Positions 18,085 to 26,834 of a DNA stretch of 64,000 bases are shown here, in pieces. The DNA lies in the NCBI GenBank assembly GCA_002840355.1, contig PHAL01000004.1, positions 52,074 to 116,073 of the forward strand, written 5' to 3'. Each line of letters opens with the position of its first letter. Within the stretch, counting starts at the first letter, position 1. The translations under genes and the position numbers were made by a program. The notes under the pieces are model-generated. The model ran no database searches, was not told where the DNA came from, and saw nothing but the letters and a program-made list of their open reading frames with translations. This DNA comes from Elusimicrobia bacterium HGW-Elusimicrobia-3 (GTDB taxonomy: Bacteria > Elusimicrobiota > Elusimicrobia > Elusimicrobiales > UBA9959).

Positions 18085-19479
18085 ATGCCAAAGAATAAAA
18101 ATTTCGCGGCGGTGGTTCTGGCGGCCGGCCTCGGCACCAGGATGAAGTCCGACCTGCCAAAGGTGCTGCATTACCTCGGCGACATGTCCCTGGCCGAGCG
18201 CGCGATACGCAAGATAGCGCTGCTGGGGCCGGAAAAGATCATCGTGATCACCGGGCACAAGGCCGAGCTGGTGGAGGCGGAGCTTTCCAAAAAGCTCCCG
18301 CCCGAGACCGCGGCCAAGACCGTTTTCATACGGCAGAAGCTGCTGAAGGGCAGCGGCCGCGCGGTGCAGGAGGCGATGGGGCTGATCCGCCGCCACGACC
18401 ACGCGATGATACTCTGCGGCGACGCCCCGCTGTTCCGCGCCGAGACCGCCCGCAAGATGCTGGGCTTCTATTTCCGCTCCGGGCACGACTGCCTGGTGAT
18501 GACCGCCGACCTGGAGAACCCGGGTTCCTACGGCCGCGTCAAACGCAATCATGCCGGCGACGTGGCCGCCATCGTGGAGGCCGCCGACGCCGACGAATGG
18601 GAGAAAGCTATAAAGGAAGTCAATTCCGGCACCTATTTCTTCAGGGTGAAGGCGCTGGAAAAGGCCATCCGCAACCTTAAGAAGAAGGGCTCCAAGGGCG
18701 AGTACTACCTGACCGACGCGGTGGAGAACATCCTGGCCGCCGGCGGCAGGGCCGCCGCTTTCAAGCTCCCGGACGCCACCGAGATGACCGGCATAAATTC
18801 CCGCGCCGACCTGGCCGCCGCCTACGCCATGCTGACCGCCCGCAAGGCCGCCGACCTGATGGCCGACGGCGTTACCGTGGTGGACCCCGCCAACACCTAT
18901 ATCGAAGAGAGCGCCGTAGTGGGCCGCGACACCGTGATACACCCCGGCGTGTTCATCAAGGGCGACACCGTGATCGGCAAGGGCTGCAGGATAGGCCCGG
19001 CCGGCGTCATAGACGGCTGCCGCATAGACGACGGCGCGGTGGTGAAGTACTCCTGCGTCCTGGAAGGCAGCCGCGTGCGCGAGGGCGCCATCGTCGGGCC
19101 TTTCGCCCGCCTGCGCCCGCTCTCCGACATCGGCCCCGCGGCGGAGATCGGCAATTTCGCGGAGGTCAAGAAATCCCGCATCGGCCGCGGCGCCAAGATG
19201 CACCACCACAGCTACGTCGGCGACACCGACATGGGCGACAAGGTGAACATCGGCGCCGGCACGATAACCTGCAACTATGACGGCGTGAACAAGAACAAGA
19301 CGGTGATAGGGGCCGGCGCGTTTATCGGCTCCAATACCAATTTGGTGGCCCCGGTGAACATAGGCCCCGGAGCGTACACGGCCGCCGGTTCCACGATAAC
19401 GGAGAACGTCCCGGGCGGGACCCTAGGCATAGCGCGCGCCCGGCAGGTGGTTAAGCGGTTGAAAAAAAGGACCAAATGA
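18085..19479 (+). CDS. glmU: bifunctional GlcNAc-1-P uridyltransferase / GlcN-1-P acetyltransferase
   Basis: 464 residues, full length. N-terminal nucleotidyltransferase domain (1-230) with LAAGLGTRMKSDLPKVLH and the metal-binding Asp in CGDAPLF; C-terminal left-handed beta-helix (250-450) with hexapeptide repeats, catalytic His in MHHHSYVGD and the conserved NIGAGTITCNYDG. Makes UDP-GlcNAc, following glmS and glmM in the pathway. It overlaps prs by 4 bp. Confidence 0.97.
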   Translation: MPKNKNFAAVVLAAGLGTRMKSDLPKVLHYLGDMSLAERAIRKIALLGPEKIIVITGHKAELVEAELSKKLPPETAAKTVFIRQKLLKGSGRAVQEAMGLIRRHDHAMILCGDAPLFRAETARKMLGFYFRSGHDCLVMTADLENPGSYGRVKRNHAGDVAAIVEAADADEWEKAIKEVNSGTYFFRVKALEKAIRNLKKKGSKGEYYLTDAVENILAAGGRAAAFKLPDATEMTGINSRADLAAAYAMLTARKAADLMADGVTVVDPANTYIEESAVVGRDTVIHPGVFIKGDTVIGKGCRIGPAGVIDGCRIDDGAVVKYSCVLEGSRVREGAIVGPFARLRPLSDIGPAAEIGNFAEVKKSRIGRGAKMHHHSYVGDTDMGDKVNIGAGTITCNYDGVNKNKTVIGAGAFIGSNTNLVAPVNIGPGAYTAAGSTITENVPGGTLGIARARQVVKRLKKRTK

Positions 19480-20429
19480 CTCCCGACCTGAGGAAGAGGG
19501 GCAGTTTCAAGGTTTTCAGCGGCAACGCCAACCCGGAGCTGGCCAAGAAGATCTGCGACATACTCGGCGTACCGCTCTCCGAGGCCAAGGTGAACCGCTT
19601 CGCCGACGGCGAGATCGACGTGCGCATACTCGAAAGCGTGCGCGGCGAGGACTGCTACGTCATCCAGCCCACCTGCAACCCCGTCAACGACAACCTGATG
19701 GAGCTGCTGATCTTCATGGACGCCCTGCGCCGCGCCTCGGCCGGCCGCATAACGGCCGTGGTCCCTTATTACGGCTACGCCCGCGCCGACCGCAAGCCGG
19801 CCCCCCGCGTGGCCATCACCGCCAAGCTGGTGGCCAACCTGATCACCGAGGCCGGCGCCAGCCGCGTCATCACGCTGGACCTGCACGCCGCGCAGATCCA
19901 GGGCTTCTTCGACATCCCGCTGGACCACCTGTACTCCCGCCCGGCCATCCTGGAGTATATCCGCAACCGCAATTTCGAGAATACCGTGGTGGTCTCTCCC
20001 GATGTGGGCAGCGTGGAGCGCGCGCGCTCCTTCGCCAAGCGCCTGGACATGGGCCTGGTCATCATCGACAAGCGCCGCCCCCGCCCTAACGAGGCCGTGG
20101 TCTACAACATCATAGGCGACGTCAACGGCAAGACCTGCTTTATCTTCGACGACCTGGTGGACACCGCCGGCACCCTTTGCCAGGTGGCCAACAGCATAAA
20201 AGAGCACGGCGCGGCCAAGATCATAGCGGCCGCCACGCACGGAGTGCTGAGCCGGGACGCCATAGAGCGGATAGACAAATCCCCCATAGAAGAGCTGATC
20301 TTGAGCGATACGATTCCCGTAAACGCCTCAAAAAGTGCTAAAATAAAGGTAGTATCCGTGGCCCCCATCCTTGCGGAGGCCATTAAGCGCAATCACATGG
20401 GCGAGTCCATAAGCGAACTTTTCAAGTGA
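19476..20429 (+). CDS. prs: ribose-phosphate pyrophosphokinase
   Basis: 317 residues, class I PRPP synthetase length. Makes PRPP from ribose-5-phosphate and ATP. Motifs: FSGNANPELA, NRFADGEIDVRI, DLHAAQIQGFFDIPLDHL (metal and ATP site), FDDLVDTAGTL (PRPP-binding loop). The glmU-prs-rplY-pth order is widespread in bacteria. The final ~20 residues precede a short gap with the rplY ribosome-binding site. Confidence 0.97.
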   Translation: MTPDLRKRGSFKVFSGNANPELAKKICDILGVPLSEAKVNRFADGEIDVRILESVRGEDCYVIQPTCNPVNDNLMELLIFMDALRRASAGRITAVVPYYGYARADRKPAPRVAITAKLVANLITEAGASRVITLDLHAAQIQGFFDIPLDHLYSRPAILEYIRNRNFENTVVVSPDVGSVERARSFAKRLDMGLVIIDKRRPRPNEAVVYNIIGDVNGKTCFIFDDLVDTAGTLCQVANSIKEHGAAKIIAAATHGVLSRDAIERIDKSPIEELILSDTIPVNASKSAKIKVVSVAPILAEAIKRNHMGESISELFK

Positions 20430-20466
20430 GAGCAGCGGGATGTAATTCAGCAGGAGGAGCAGTACT

Positions 20467-21186
20467 ATGCAACAGACGATTATTTCAGCCGAGATGCGTG
20501 ACAGGGCCGGGCAGCGCGGGCAGCTCAGTTCCTTCAGGGCCGGCGGCCGCATTCCCGCCGTTATATACGGCCTGGACAAAACCCCGGTGAACGTGACCGT
20601 GGACGAGAAGGGCATGATCGCCCTCATCCGCTCCAACCCCAACGCCATCATCACCATAAAGTACCAGGGCGGCGAGGACGTGGTCATCATAAAGGCCACC
20701 CAGCGCCATCCGGTCACCGACAAGTACCGCCATTTCGACTTCCAGCGCATCTCCCTCACCGAGAAGATCAAGGTGAAGGTGCACCTGAAGCTCGTCGGCG
20801 AGTGCGTGGGCGCCAAGGTGGAAGGCGGCCTCGTGGAACACACGATGCGCGAGCTGAACATCTCCTGCCTGCCTACCGAGATCCCGCACGAGATCGAACT
20901 GGATATTACCGACCTGCACCTCAACCATTCCCTGCGCGTCAAGGACGTGAAGCCCGGCAAGGCCGAGCTGCTCGACGACGCCAGCCTGATCGTGGTCAGC
21001 GTGACCGCGCCGAAGGAAGAGAAGGTTGAAGAGCCCGTGGCCGGAGCCGCCGAGCCTGAAGTCGTCGCCGCGAAGGGCAAGAAGGAAGAGGGCGCCGAGG
21101 GCGCCGCTCCTGCCGCCGGCGCGAAGGCCGCGCCCGGCGCGAAGGCCGCGCCCGCCGGAGACAAGAAAGCGGAACCCAAGAAGTAA
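20467..21186 (+). CDS. rplY: 50S ribosomal protein L25/CTC
   Basis: 239 residues, the long TL5/CTC form. The N-terminal domain (1-95) binds 5S rRNA: RDRAGQRGQLSSFRAGGRIPAVIYG and RHPVTDKYRHFDFQRI. The C-terminal beta domain (96-185) contains NISCLPTEIPHEIELDI and the LRVKDVK segment. The final ~50 residues are a low-complexity Ala/Lys/Glu/Gly tail with a near-repeat (GAKAAPGAKAAP), as in many CTC proteins. A strong AGGAGGAG ribosome-binding site precedes the ATG. Confidence 0.96.
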   Translation: MQQTIISAEMRDRAGQRGQLSSFRAGGRIPAVIYGLDKTPVNVTVDEKGMIALIRSNPNAIITIKYQGGEDVVIIKATQRHPVTDKYRHFDFQRISLTEKIKVKVHLKLVGECVGAKVEGGLVEHTMRELNISCLPTEIPHEIELDITDLHLNHSLRVKDVKPGKAELLDDASLIVVSVTAPKEEKVEEPVAGAAEPEVVAAKGKKEEGAEGAAPAAGAKAAPGAKAAPAGDKKAEPKK

Positions 21187-21202
21187 CGGGGAACCGCGGC
21201 AC

Positions 21203-21251
21203 GGGAGCAGAAGTTGGACTTTTAACGTTCGGCTTCTGCTCCCTGTCTTTT
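21203..21251 (+). terminator. terminator after rplY
   Basis: 11 bp stem GGGAGCAGAAG (21203-21213) / CTTCTGCTCCC (21233-21243), then TGTCTTTTA. Similar in design to the hairpin before glmS. It stands 45 bp before the pth start. Confidence 0.65.
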
Positions 21252-21288
21252 ATACCGCCGCCACCCAGGCGGCCGCGAGAGGGACCAG

Positions 21289-21885
21289 GTGAAAGACCGC
21301 GTAAGATTGGCCGCGCTGCTGGGCAACCCGGGGCCGGAATACGAGAGGACCAGGCACAATATCGGCTTCATGCTGGCCGACCTGGCCGCCTCGCGCCTGG
21401 CGCCGGGCGAGCGCTGGAGGGACTGGAAGGGGCTGGGCCTCTACGTGGCTTTCGAGCTGGGCGGGGAGCACTGTTTCCTGCTCAAGCCGCAGACCTACAT
21501 GAACCTCTCCGGTCAGGCGGTGCAAAGCCTGGGGGGATTCTACAAGATACCGCCCGCGGCCATCCTGGCCGGCTACGACGACCTGGCGCTGCCCTTCGGC
21601 CGGCTGCGGCTGCGCAAGGACGGTTCGGCCGGCTCTCATAACGGGATGGCTTCGGTGATCTCCGCGGTGGGCCCTGCCTGTCCGCGCCTGCGCATGGGCA
21701 TCGGCCCGCGGCCCGCGCATATAGAGGGCAAGAATTTCGTTCTGTCGAAGTTTTCTAAAGAAGAGGGGGGGCGGCTGCCGGAGTTCCTCGACCTGGCCTG
21801 CGACGCGCTGATAGCGGCGTTCCGGGACGGGGTGGAGACGGCGATGAACCGCTATAATCATGACGGCGATAAATCCGTACATTAA
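21289..21885 (+). CDS. pth: peptidyl-tRNA hydrolase
   Basis: 198 residues. Releases tRNA from prematurely dropped peptidyl-tRNA. Family motifs: GNPGPEYERTRHNIGFML with catalytic His, LLKPQTYMNLSGQAV, DDLALPFGRLRLRKDGSAGSHNGM. GTG start with GAGAGGGA upstream. It overlaps the following small membrane protein gene by 26 bp. Confidence 0.95.
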   Translation: MKDRVRLAALLGNPGPEYERTRHNIGFMLADLAASRLAPGERWRDWKGLGLYVAFELGGEHCFLLKPQTYMNLSGQAVQSLGGFYKIPPAAILAGYDDLALPFGRLRLRKDGSAGSHNGMASVISAVGPACPRLRMGIGPRPAHIEGKNFVLSKFSKEEGGRLPEFLDLACDALIAAFRDGVETAMNRYNHDGDKSVH

Positions 21886-22090
21886 AATATTCTTCGGCCT
21901 GGTCTTCCTGCTGCTGGGCCTCGGCTACATCTACAGGCCGGGCATCATCGAGCGGGTAAACAAGATCATCAGGGAAACCTTCCTCAACGACTCCTACGTG
22001 GCGCTGCACCGCAAGAACTGGGGGTTCCTGCTGCTGCTTCTGGGCTGCGTGCTGCTCTACATGGGCATGGCCCGCATCTGGGGCTGGTAG
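21860..22090 (+). CDS. small two-helix membrane protein
   Basis: 76 residues with two hydrophobic segments (about 8-26 and 54-72) separated by a basic amphipathic stretch containing RPGIIERVNKIIRE. Predicted small inner-membrane protein; no family recognised. It overlaps the end of pth by 26 bp in another frame, and good hydrophobic periodicity supports it being real. A branched terminator hairpin follows 4 bp after the stop. Confidence 0.65.
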   Translation: MTAINPYIKIFFGLVFLLLGLGYIYRPGIIERVNKIIRETFLNDSYVALHRKNWGFLLLLLGCVLLYMGMARIWGW

Positions 22091-22093
22091 CCG

Positions 22094-22152
22094 CCAGGGG
22101 GGCATAGGTCTAAAGACCCAGACGGGACTGCTCCAAATGCCCTTGGCTTTTT
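22094..22152 (+). terminator. branched terminator hairpin
   Basis: An outer stem pairs CCA-G-rich-CAT (22094-22105) with ATGCCCTTGG (22137-22146), with a small inner hairpin GGTC-TAAA-GACC, followed by CTTTTT. It ends the prs-pth unit. The internal branch is more elaborate than a simple terminator. Confidence 0.6.
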
Positions 22153-22170
22153 GCCGGGTTGTTGTAGAAT
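22143..22170 (+). promoter_or_regulatory. promoter for the 22230 gene
   Basis: TTGGCT (22143-22148), a 16 nt spacer, then TAGAAT (22165-22170). The -35 lies in the preceding terminator stem. Confidence 0.5.
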
Positions 22171-22229
22171 ATAACGGGGGGAAATCCAATTAAATTGTTT
22201 TTCCCGTGAGTCTAATAGGGGGTAAGCAT

Positions 22230-22415
22230 ATGGGTGGGGGGACTATGACCTGGGAAGAGATCGATAAGAAATACGAGCAGGAAGCCAAGACGGGCAAGCC
22301 CGCGCGGCGGGCGCCGCGGCTGGAGAAGAACTGGGACAACCTGATGAAGTCCACGGACAAGCTGGTGTGGCTCTTTTCGCTCTCCAACGGCGGCCGAGCC
22401 CAATACAAAAAATAG
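22230..22415 (+). CDS. small charged protein
   Basis: 61 residues from the ATG at 22230, which has AGGGGG seven bases upstream. An in-frame GTG at 22206 and ATG at 22245 are alternatives. The sequence is hydrophilic: MTWEEIDKKYEQEAKTGKPA, a PRLEKNWDNLMKSTDKLVWLF segment and a Gly/Asn-rich basic end. No family recognised. It has its own promoter and terminator, which argues that it is a real monocistronic gene. Confidence 0.6.
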   Translation: MGGGTMTWEEIDKKYEQEAKTGKPARRAPRLEKNWDNLMKSTDKLVWLFSLSNGGRAQYKK

Positions 22416-22437
22416 CGGGCGGCCGCTTTAACCAGAA

Positions 22438-22470
22438 CGGGGCGCTGAGAGGCGCCCCGGTTTATTTTAT
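22438..22470 (+). terminator. rho-independent terminator
   Basis: 8 bp stem CGGGGCGC (22438-22445) / GCGCCCCG (22452-22459), loop TGAGAG, then GTTTATTTTAT. The tail overlaps the last codons of the convergent gene at 22462-22887. Confidence 0.75.
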
Positions 22471-22887
22471 GGTGCTGTCGAGGCGGATTTGGAGGTCCTT
22501 GCTGATGAAGTAGGCGCGCTCGGGCCGCTCGCCGCGCAGGTCGCCTTTGCGGTAGGAGCCCAGTTGGCCATGCGTGTTCAGGGCCGCCTCCAGGTACACC
22601 CTGGTGGTCAGCAGGTCGGGCATGATCAGGCTGGAAGGGGTCATTTCGAATTTGGCCGGGAAACGGGGGTTGATGATCTTGGCTACCGCCACCGGCACGC
22701 CCCGCTCGTTGCGGGCCACCACGAAGAGCATGCCGTTGGCCCCGGGCAGGGCCCCGGCCACCTCTTCGGCCACGGTCACGGAACCGGAAACCTTGAAGAA
22801 ATATTTCAGCGCCGCCTGGTAGCTTAGGCGCCATCCCGCGAACACCGCCGCGGCCAGCAGGGCCGCCCAGAAAAACCTTTTCAGCAT
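22462..22887 (-). CDS. CcmI C-terminal-domain-like protein
   Basis: 141 residues: one N-terminal transmembrane/signal segment (3-19), then a beta domain with VSGSVTVAEEVAGALPGANG, LFVVARNERGVPVAVAKI, FPAKFEM and a later GDLRGE. This pattern is that of the C-terminal periplasmic domain of the cytochrome c maturation protein CcmI/CycH, here without the TPR part. No other cytochrome c biogenesis gene is in the window, so the role is open. A TAAAAT hexamer (minus strand, 22894-22899) lies exactly 6 nt before the ATG, so the mRNA is probably leaderless. Confidence 0.6.
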   Translation of the reverse strand: MLKRFFWAALLAAAVFAGWRLSYQAALKYFFKVSGSVTVAEEVAGALPGANGMLFVVARNERGVPVAVAKIINPRFPAKFEMTPSSLIMPDLLTTRVYLEAALNTHGQLGSYRKGDLRGERPERAYFISKDLQIRLDSTIK

Positions 22888-22893
22888 AAAGAG

Positions 22894-22899
22894 ATTTTA
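22894..22899 (-). promoter_or_regulatory. -10 element, leaderless start
   Basis: Minus-strand TAAAAT preceded by TTTTTG, with six bases to the ATG. Transcription would start at or next to the A of the start codon. Confidence 0.5.
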
Positions 22900-22951
22900 C
22901 AAAAATAGAGGGCCCGCGGAGGGGCCCCGGCGCCTTCCGGGCCCGAAACAT

Positions 22952-23010
22952 TCATTTAATAATCATTTAACATTCCCTTTATTGCTAAAGAGTGCCCGGT
23001 ATATTAGACT
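22952..23010 (+). promoter_or_regulatory. promoter and direct repeat before coiled-coil operon
   Basis: TTGCTA (22982-22987), a 17 nt spacer and TAGACT (23005-23010) form a good promoter 24 bp before the ATG at 23035. Upstream, TCATTTAA occurs twice (22952-22959 and 22963-22970), 11 bp apart, one helical turn, a plausible operator for an activator. Confidence 0.6.
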
Positions 23011-23034
23011 TTAAGTAGTAAAAAGGCAAAAACT

Positions 23035-26000
23035 ATGGCAAATGAATACGGTGAACTCGAACAGCTTGTTAACGACGTGACCAGCCTGGACACGGCGCGC
23101 ATGACCCTGCGCTGGGCGCTGGAACGGCTGCAGAACATCGAGAAAGAAAAAGCCGACCTCAAGAAGAATCTGACGCTGGCCGAAGAGACCGCCAAGCGGC
23201 TGCAGCTCAAAGAGAGCTCGCTGCGCGACGCCTACGAGTCCCGCAACAAGACCATCGAGGAGAAAGAGGATTTTTACACCAAGCTGGAAGCTACCATGGC
23301 CCTGCTGGGCGAGGGCAAGCTGGACGTGCAGCAGCTGCTCAAGAAAGAGGCCAAGCTGGACTCGCTGCGCCGCGGCCTGGAGACCGAGTACCAGGAGAAG
23401 TTCGAGGAGCTGGACCGCAGCCAGCGCGCCATCATGGAGCGCTGGAACGCCCGCCTGCTGGACGTGGAGAGCCAGTACGCCGGCCGCCTGAGCGAGGCCC
23501 AGAAAAAATACGATTCGCTGCGCGCCGAGCTGGACGCCGAGCACCAGGGGCGCCTGACCGCCCTGCAGGCCTCGTTCAAGGGCAAGGAGAAAGAATTTAA
23601 CGAGCGGCTGGCGCTGCTCGAGGGCAACGTGCGCAATTCCGAGGAGCGGGTGGAGACCCGCCGCCGCGAGCTGGAGGCCGAGTACCTCTCCAAGAAGCGC
23701 GAGACCGAGGAGAACTACCGCAAGCTGCGCTCCATGCTGGAGAACGGCCTGGAGGAGAAGATCCGCGCCGCCGATTCCGACCACGCCGCCCAGGTTTCCT
23801 CGCTGGAAGCCTCCTGGCAGGCCGAGCGCTCGCGCCTGCTGGAAGAGCAGCGCGTGCGCGAGGAGCAGTTCCTCGCGGCGCAGGACCGCATTAAGGAGAT
23901 AGAGAATAATCTGGCCGCCCAGCAGGAAACGCACCATTCCGAACTGCTTAAGATAATTTCCGAAAAAGAGACCGCCTTCCGCGCCCAGCTCGCCGAGCTG
24001 GAAAAGGAGAAGGCCGCCAAGGAGAACAACGTGCGCGAGCTGAGCGCCGCGCTGGAGAAGCGGGCCGCCGGCTGGGAGGCCGAAAAGGCCGCGCTGCGGG
24101 CGGATTTCGACGCCCGCCTGTCGGCCATGGACGCCGCGCTCAAGGAGCGCGAGGCCGGGCTGGAGAAGGATTACGCGGCGCGCAAAGCCGCGCTTTCGGG
24201 CGCCCTGACCGCGGAGCGCGGGGACCTGGAGCGGGAGCTGGAGAGCCGCGTCGCCCGGGAGCGGGCGGAGCTGGCCGCCGAGCGCGCCGGCATGGCCGAG
24301 GTTAAAGAGCGCCTCGAAGCCGCCCTGGCCGCGGCCGCCGGCAAGATAAAGGAACTCGAAAACAACATTTCCTCCATGAGCGAGGCCCACCGCGGCGAGC
24401 TTATGGCGCGCGTCAGCGCCGCCGAGACCTCCTTCAGGGAGAAGCTGGCCGCCTTCGAGACCGAGCGCCGGGCTTACAACGAGTCCATAAAAAGGATGGA
24501 GGCGGAAGTGCGCGCCAGGGACGCCGCCGGCGCCGCCGACAGGCAGCGCCTGGACTCCGAGGCCGCCGCGCGGGCGTCGGTCTACGAGAGCGAGCTGGCC
24601 GCTCTTGCCGCGCGCCTGGAGGCCGCCGCCAGGGAGGCCGCCGCGGAGCGCGAGCGGCACGGCGCCGAACTGGCCCGCGTCTCCGCCGAAGCCGCCGCCA
24701 AATTCGAGGAACGATCGGCCGGGCTGAAGGCCGGCTACGAGGCGATGGCGGCCAGGATCAAGGCCGACGCCGAGACGGCGATAGAGGCTTTCAAGGCGTC
24801 CTTCTCCGCCTCGTCCGAAGCGGACGGCAAGAACCGCGACGCCGAGCGGGCGCGCCTGGAGCAGACGCTGGAGCAGCTCTCCGGGCAGTTCCGCGACGCG
24901 CAGGTGGAGATAGTGGAGCTCAACACCCGGCTGCGCAAGGCCGCCGAGGACGCTGGCGCCAGGGAATCCGCCCTGACCGGCGAGGTGATAGCGGTCAAGG
25001 CCTCTTTCGACCGCGAGCTGTCCGCCAGGGTCAAGGAGGCCGTGCTCGCCCAGACTGCCGCCCTGGTAGAGGCCATGGAGACGCTGAAGGCCGAGAAGGC
25101 CGGGCTCTCCGATTCGCTGCAGGCCAAGCACGAGGAGCTGCTGCGCCTTAAAGAAGATTCTCAGCGCTCGCGCAGCGACCTGGAAGCCAGGATACTGGCG
25201 GATTTCACCCGCGCCGAGGAAGACCGGCGCACGGAGCTGGAAGGTTCCTACGCCGCGCGCCTGGCCGCGCTGGAGGACGATTTCCGCGCCCGCCGCGCCG
25301 CCCTCGAGGACGAGATCGGGCTGCAGCGCGCCCGCCTCACCGAGGAGAACGCCGCGCTGAAGAGCGCGCTGGAGAAGATCAGCGCCGCCGCGGCTTCGGC
25401 CAACGCCAGGTCGGCCGAACTGGCCGAGAAACTGCTGGCCGCCGAGAAGAATTATCACGCCGAGAAGCTCGGCATGCAGACGGAGCACGTGCGCGAGGCC
25501 GAGGCCTCCATCAGCGAAGCCGTGGCCGCCGCGGTGGAGGTGTCGGAGCAGCGCCTGCGCCACGCGCAGGACGAGCTGGCCAAGGCCCGCAAGGAAGCCC
25601 TCGACGAAGCCGGCTCCATGGAAGCCGAGTTCGCCGCCGAGAAGGACCGCCTGCTCGAGGAAATGGACCGCCGCGACCGCTACATAGAGAGCGCCGAGGC
25701 CAAGATGCAGGAGCTGGAGCGCGAGATGCTGCGCTACCGCCAGGACTCTTCGAGCGAGCTGATGCGCAATATCTCGGAGCAGGACAAGCGTTTCCGCGAC
25801 GCGGCCGCCGAGGAGAAGGCCCGCACCGAGGCGCGCGTGAAGCAGCTGGAAGACCTGCTGGAGGCCAAGGAGAAGCTGCTGGCCGACAGCGACCGGTTCT
25901 GCCGCCAGAAGCAGCTTGACTTGGACAAGACGCACGCCGAGCTTAACCAGCGCCTGAGCAAGTTCAACGAGGAGCTCTACGCGCAGAAGCAGGCGCTCAG

Positions 26001-26130
26001 CGAGAAAGAGCAGTCCATCAGCGACTACAGGCTGAAGCTGGAAAAGGAATACTCCGTCAAGGCCGGCGAGCTGGAGCAGATGAAAGCGGAACTGACCCGC
26101 GCCATCATGGACTATAAGGGCAGGAAATGA
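23035..26130 (+). CDS. giant coiled-coil protein
   Basis: 1031 residues, predicted almost wholly alpha-helical coiled coil from about residue 30 to the end: continuous Glu/Lys/Arg/Ala/Leu heptads, very few Pro and a single Cys (in DRFCRQ). No signal peptide or membrane segment, so cytosolic. The N-terminal 60 residues (ELEQLVNDVTSLDTARMTLRW) are less repetitive and may be a head domain. SMC-type ATPase motifs are absent. It is coupled by a 4 bp ATGA overlap to a second coiled-coil gene and then to a membrane protein, suggesting a membrane-tethered filament or scaffold. No family recognised; the function is inferred only from architecture. Confidence 0.8.
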   Translation: MANEYGELEQLVNDVTSLDTARMTLRWALERLQNIEKEKADLKKNLTLAEETAKRLQLKESSLRDAYESRNKTIEEKEDFYTKLEATMALLGEGKLDVQQLLKKEAKLDSLRRGLETEYQEKFEELDRSQRAIMERWNARLLDVESQYAGRLSEAQKKYDSLRAELDAEHQGRLTALQASFKGKEKEFNERLALLEGNVRNSEERVETRRRELEAEYLSKKRETEENYRKLRSMLENGLEEKIRAADSDHAAQVSSLEASWQAERSRLLEEQRVREEQFLAAQDRIKEIENNLAAQQETHHSELLKIISEKETAFRAQLAELEKEKAAKENNVRELSAALEKRAAGWEAEKAALRADFDARLSAMDAALKEREAGLEKDYAARKAALSGALTAERGDLERELESRVARERAELAAERAGMAEVKERLEAALAAAAGKIKELENNISSMSEAHRGELMARVSAAETSFREKLAAFETERRAYNESIKRMEAEVRARDAAGAADRQRLDSEAAARASVYESELAALAARLEAAAREAAAERERHGAELARVSAEAAAKFEERSAGLKAGYEAMAARIKADAETAIEAFKASFSASSEADGKNRDAERARLEQTLEQLSGQFRDAQVEIVELNTRLRKAAEDAGARESALTGEVIAVKASFDRELSARVKEAVLAQTAALVEAMETLKAEKAGLSDSLQAKHEELLRLKEDSQRSRSDLEARILADFTRAEEDRRTELEGSYAARLAALEDDFRARRAALEDEIGLQRARLTEENAALKSALEKISAAAASANARSAELAEKLLAAEKNYHAEKLGMQTEHVREAEASISEAVAAAVEVSEQRLRHAQDELAKARKEALDEAGSMEAEFAAEKDRLLEEMDRRDRYIESAEAKMQELEREMLRYRQDSSSELMRNISEQDKRFRDAAAEEKARTEARVKQLEDLLEAKEKLLADSDRFCRQKQLDLDKTHAELNQRLSKFNEELYAQKQALSEKEQSISDYRLKLEKEYSVKAGELEQMKAELTRAIMDYKGRK

Positions 26131-26834
26131 TCATGGAAAAAGAACGCGCCATACAATGCGTGCCGGTGGAGCTGATGGAGCGCCTCAGGGACCTGGCCGC
26201 CAGGCTCTGGGAGAGCAAGAGCCCCGCCTCGGTGCACCTGACCGCCATCCTGGAGGAGTTCGAGCCCGACGTGAAGTCGCTCGGGCAGCTCGTGAAGGAA
26301 TACGACGAGGATTACGCCGAGCGCCTGCAGGCCGGCCAGAGCAAATACGAGCAGAAAGAGGGCGGTCTGAAGACGGAGATAGAGGGGCTCAAGACCCGCC
26401 TCGCCAAGTCGGAGACCGCCCGCGCCGAGGCGCTCAAGCGCCTGGAGGAGTTCCGCGCCGTCCTGTCCGACCGCGAGACGCTGCTGGCCGAGATGAAGAT
26501 GCGCACCGCCGAGCAGGAGGGTGAGCTGAATTCCAAGTACGTGAGCCGCATGCAGGAGCTCTACGAGAAGGTCAGCAAGAAAGAGATGGACCTGCTGCTG
26601 CGCTGGGAGGACAAGAACCGGGCGCAGGAGGCGAGGGCGCAGGAGTTCGAGAGCGAGCGCGCCGCCCGCGAGCGGCAGCTGAAACTCCGCGAAAAAGCCC
26701 TGGAGGAAGAATTCAACGCCAGGAAAAGCGAGCTGATAAGGACCTTCGACCGCATCCGCGAGGGGCTGGAAGCCCGTGAAAAAGCGCTGGCCGCGCGCGA
26801 GGCGCAGCAGCCGGCCAAAGGCGGCGGCATATGA
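26127..26834 (+). CDS. coiled-coil protein
   Basis: 235 residues. A short N-terminal region (1-60, with VELMERLRDLAARLWESKSP) precedes a continuous coiled coil (65-225) and a Gly-rich end. Cytosolic. The heptad composition resembles the preceding 1031-residue protein, so the two may co-assemble. ATGA overlaps on both sides indicate a translationally coupled three-gene unit. No family recognised. Confidence 0.75.
   Translation: MIMEKERAIQCVPVELMERLRDLAARLWESKSPASVHLTAILEEFEPDVKSLGQLVKEYDEDYAERLQAGQSKYEQKEGGLKTEIEGLKTRLAKSETARAEALKRLEEFRAVLSDRETLLAEMKMRTAEQEGELNSKYVSRMQELYEKVSKKEMDLLLRWEDKNRAQEARAQEFESERAARERQLKLREKALEEEFNARKSELIRTFDRIREGLEAREKALAAREAQQPAKGGGI

Noticed and set aside
23011..25935. 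974-codon open frame antisense to the giant coiled coil
   Set aside because: It mirrors the periodic codons of the plus-strand coiled coil and reads as Leu/Gly/Val/Arg/Gln-rich nonsense; no start signal.
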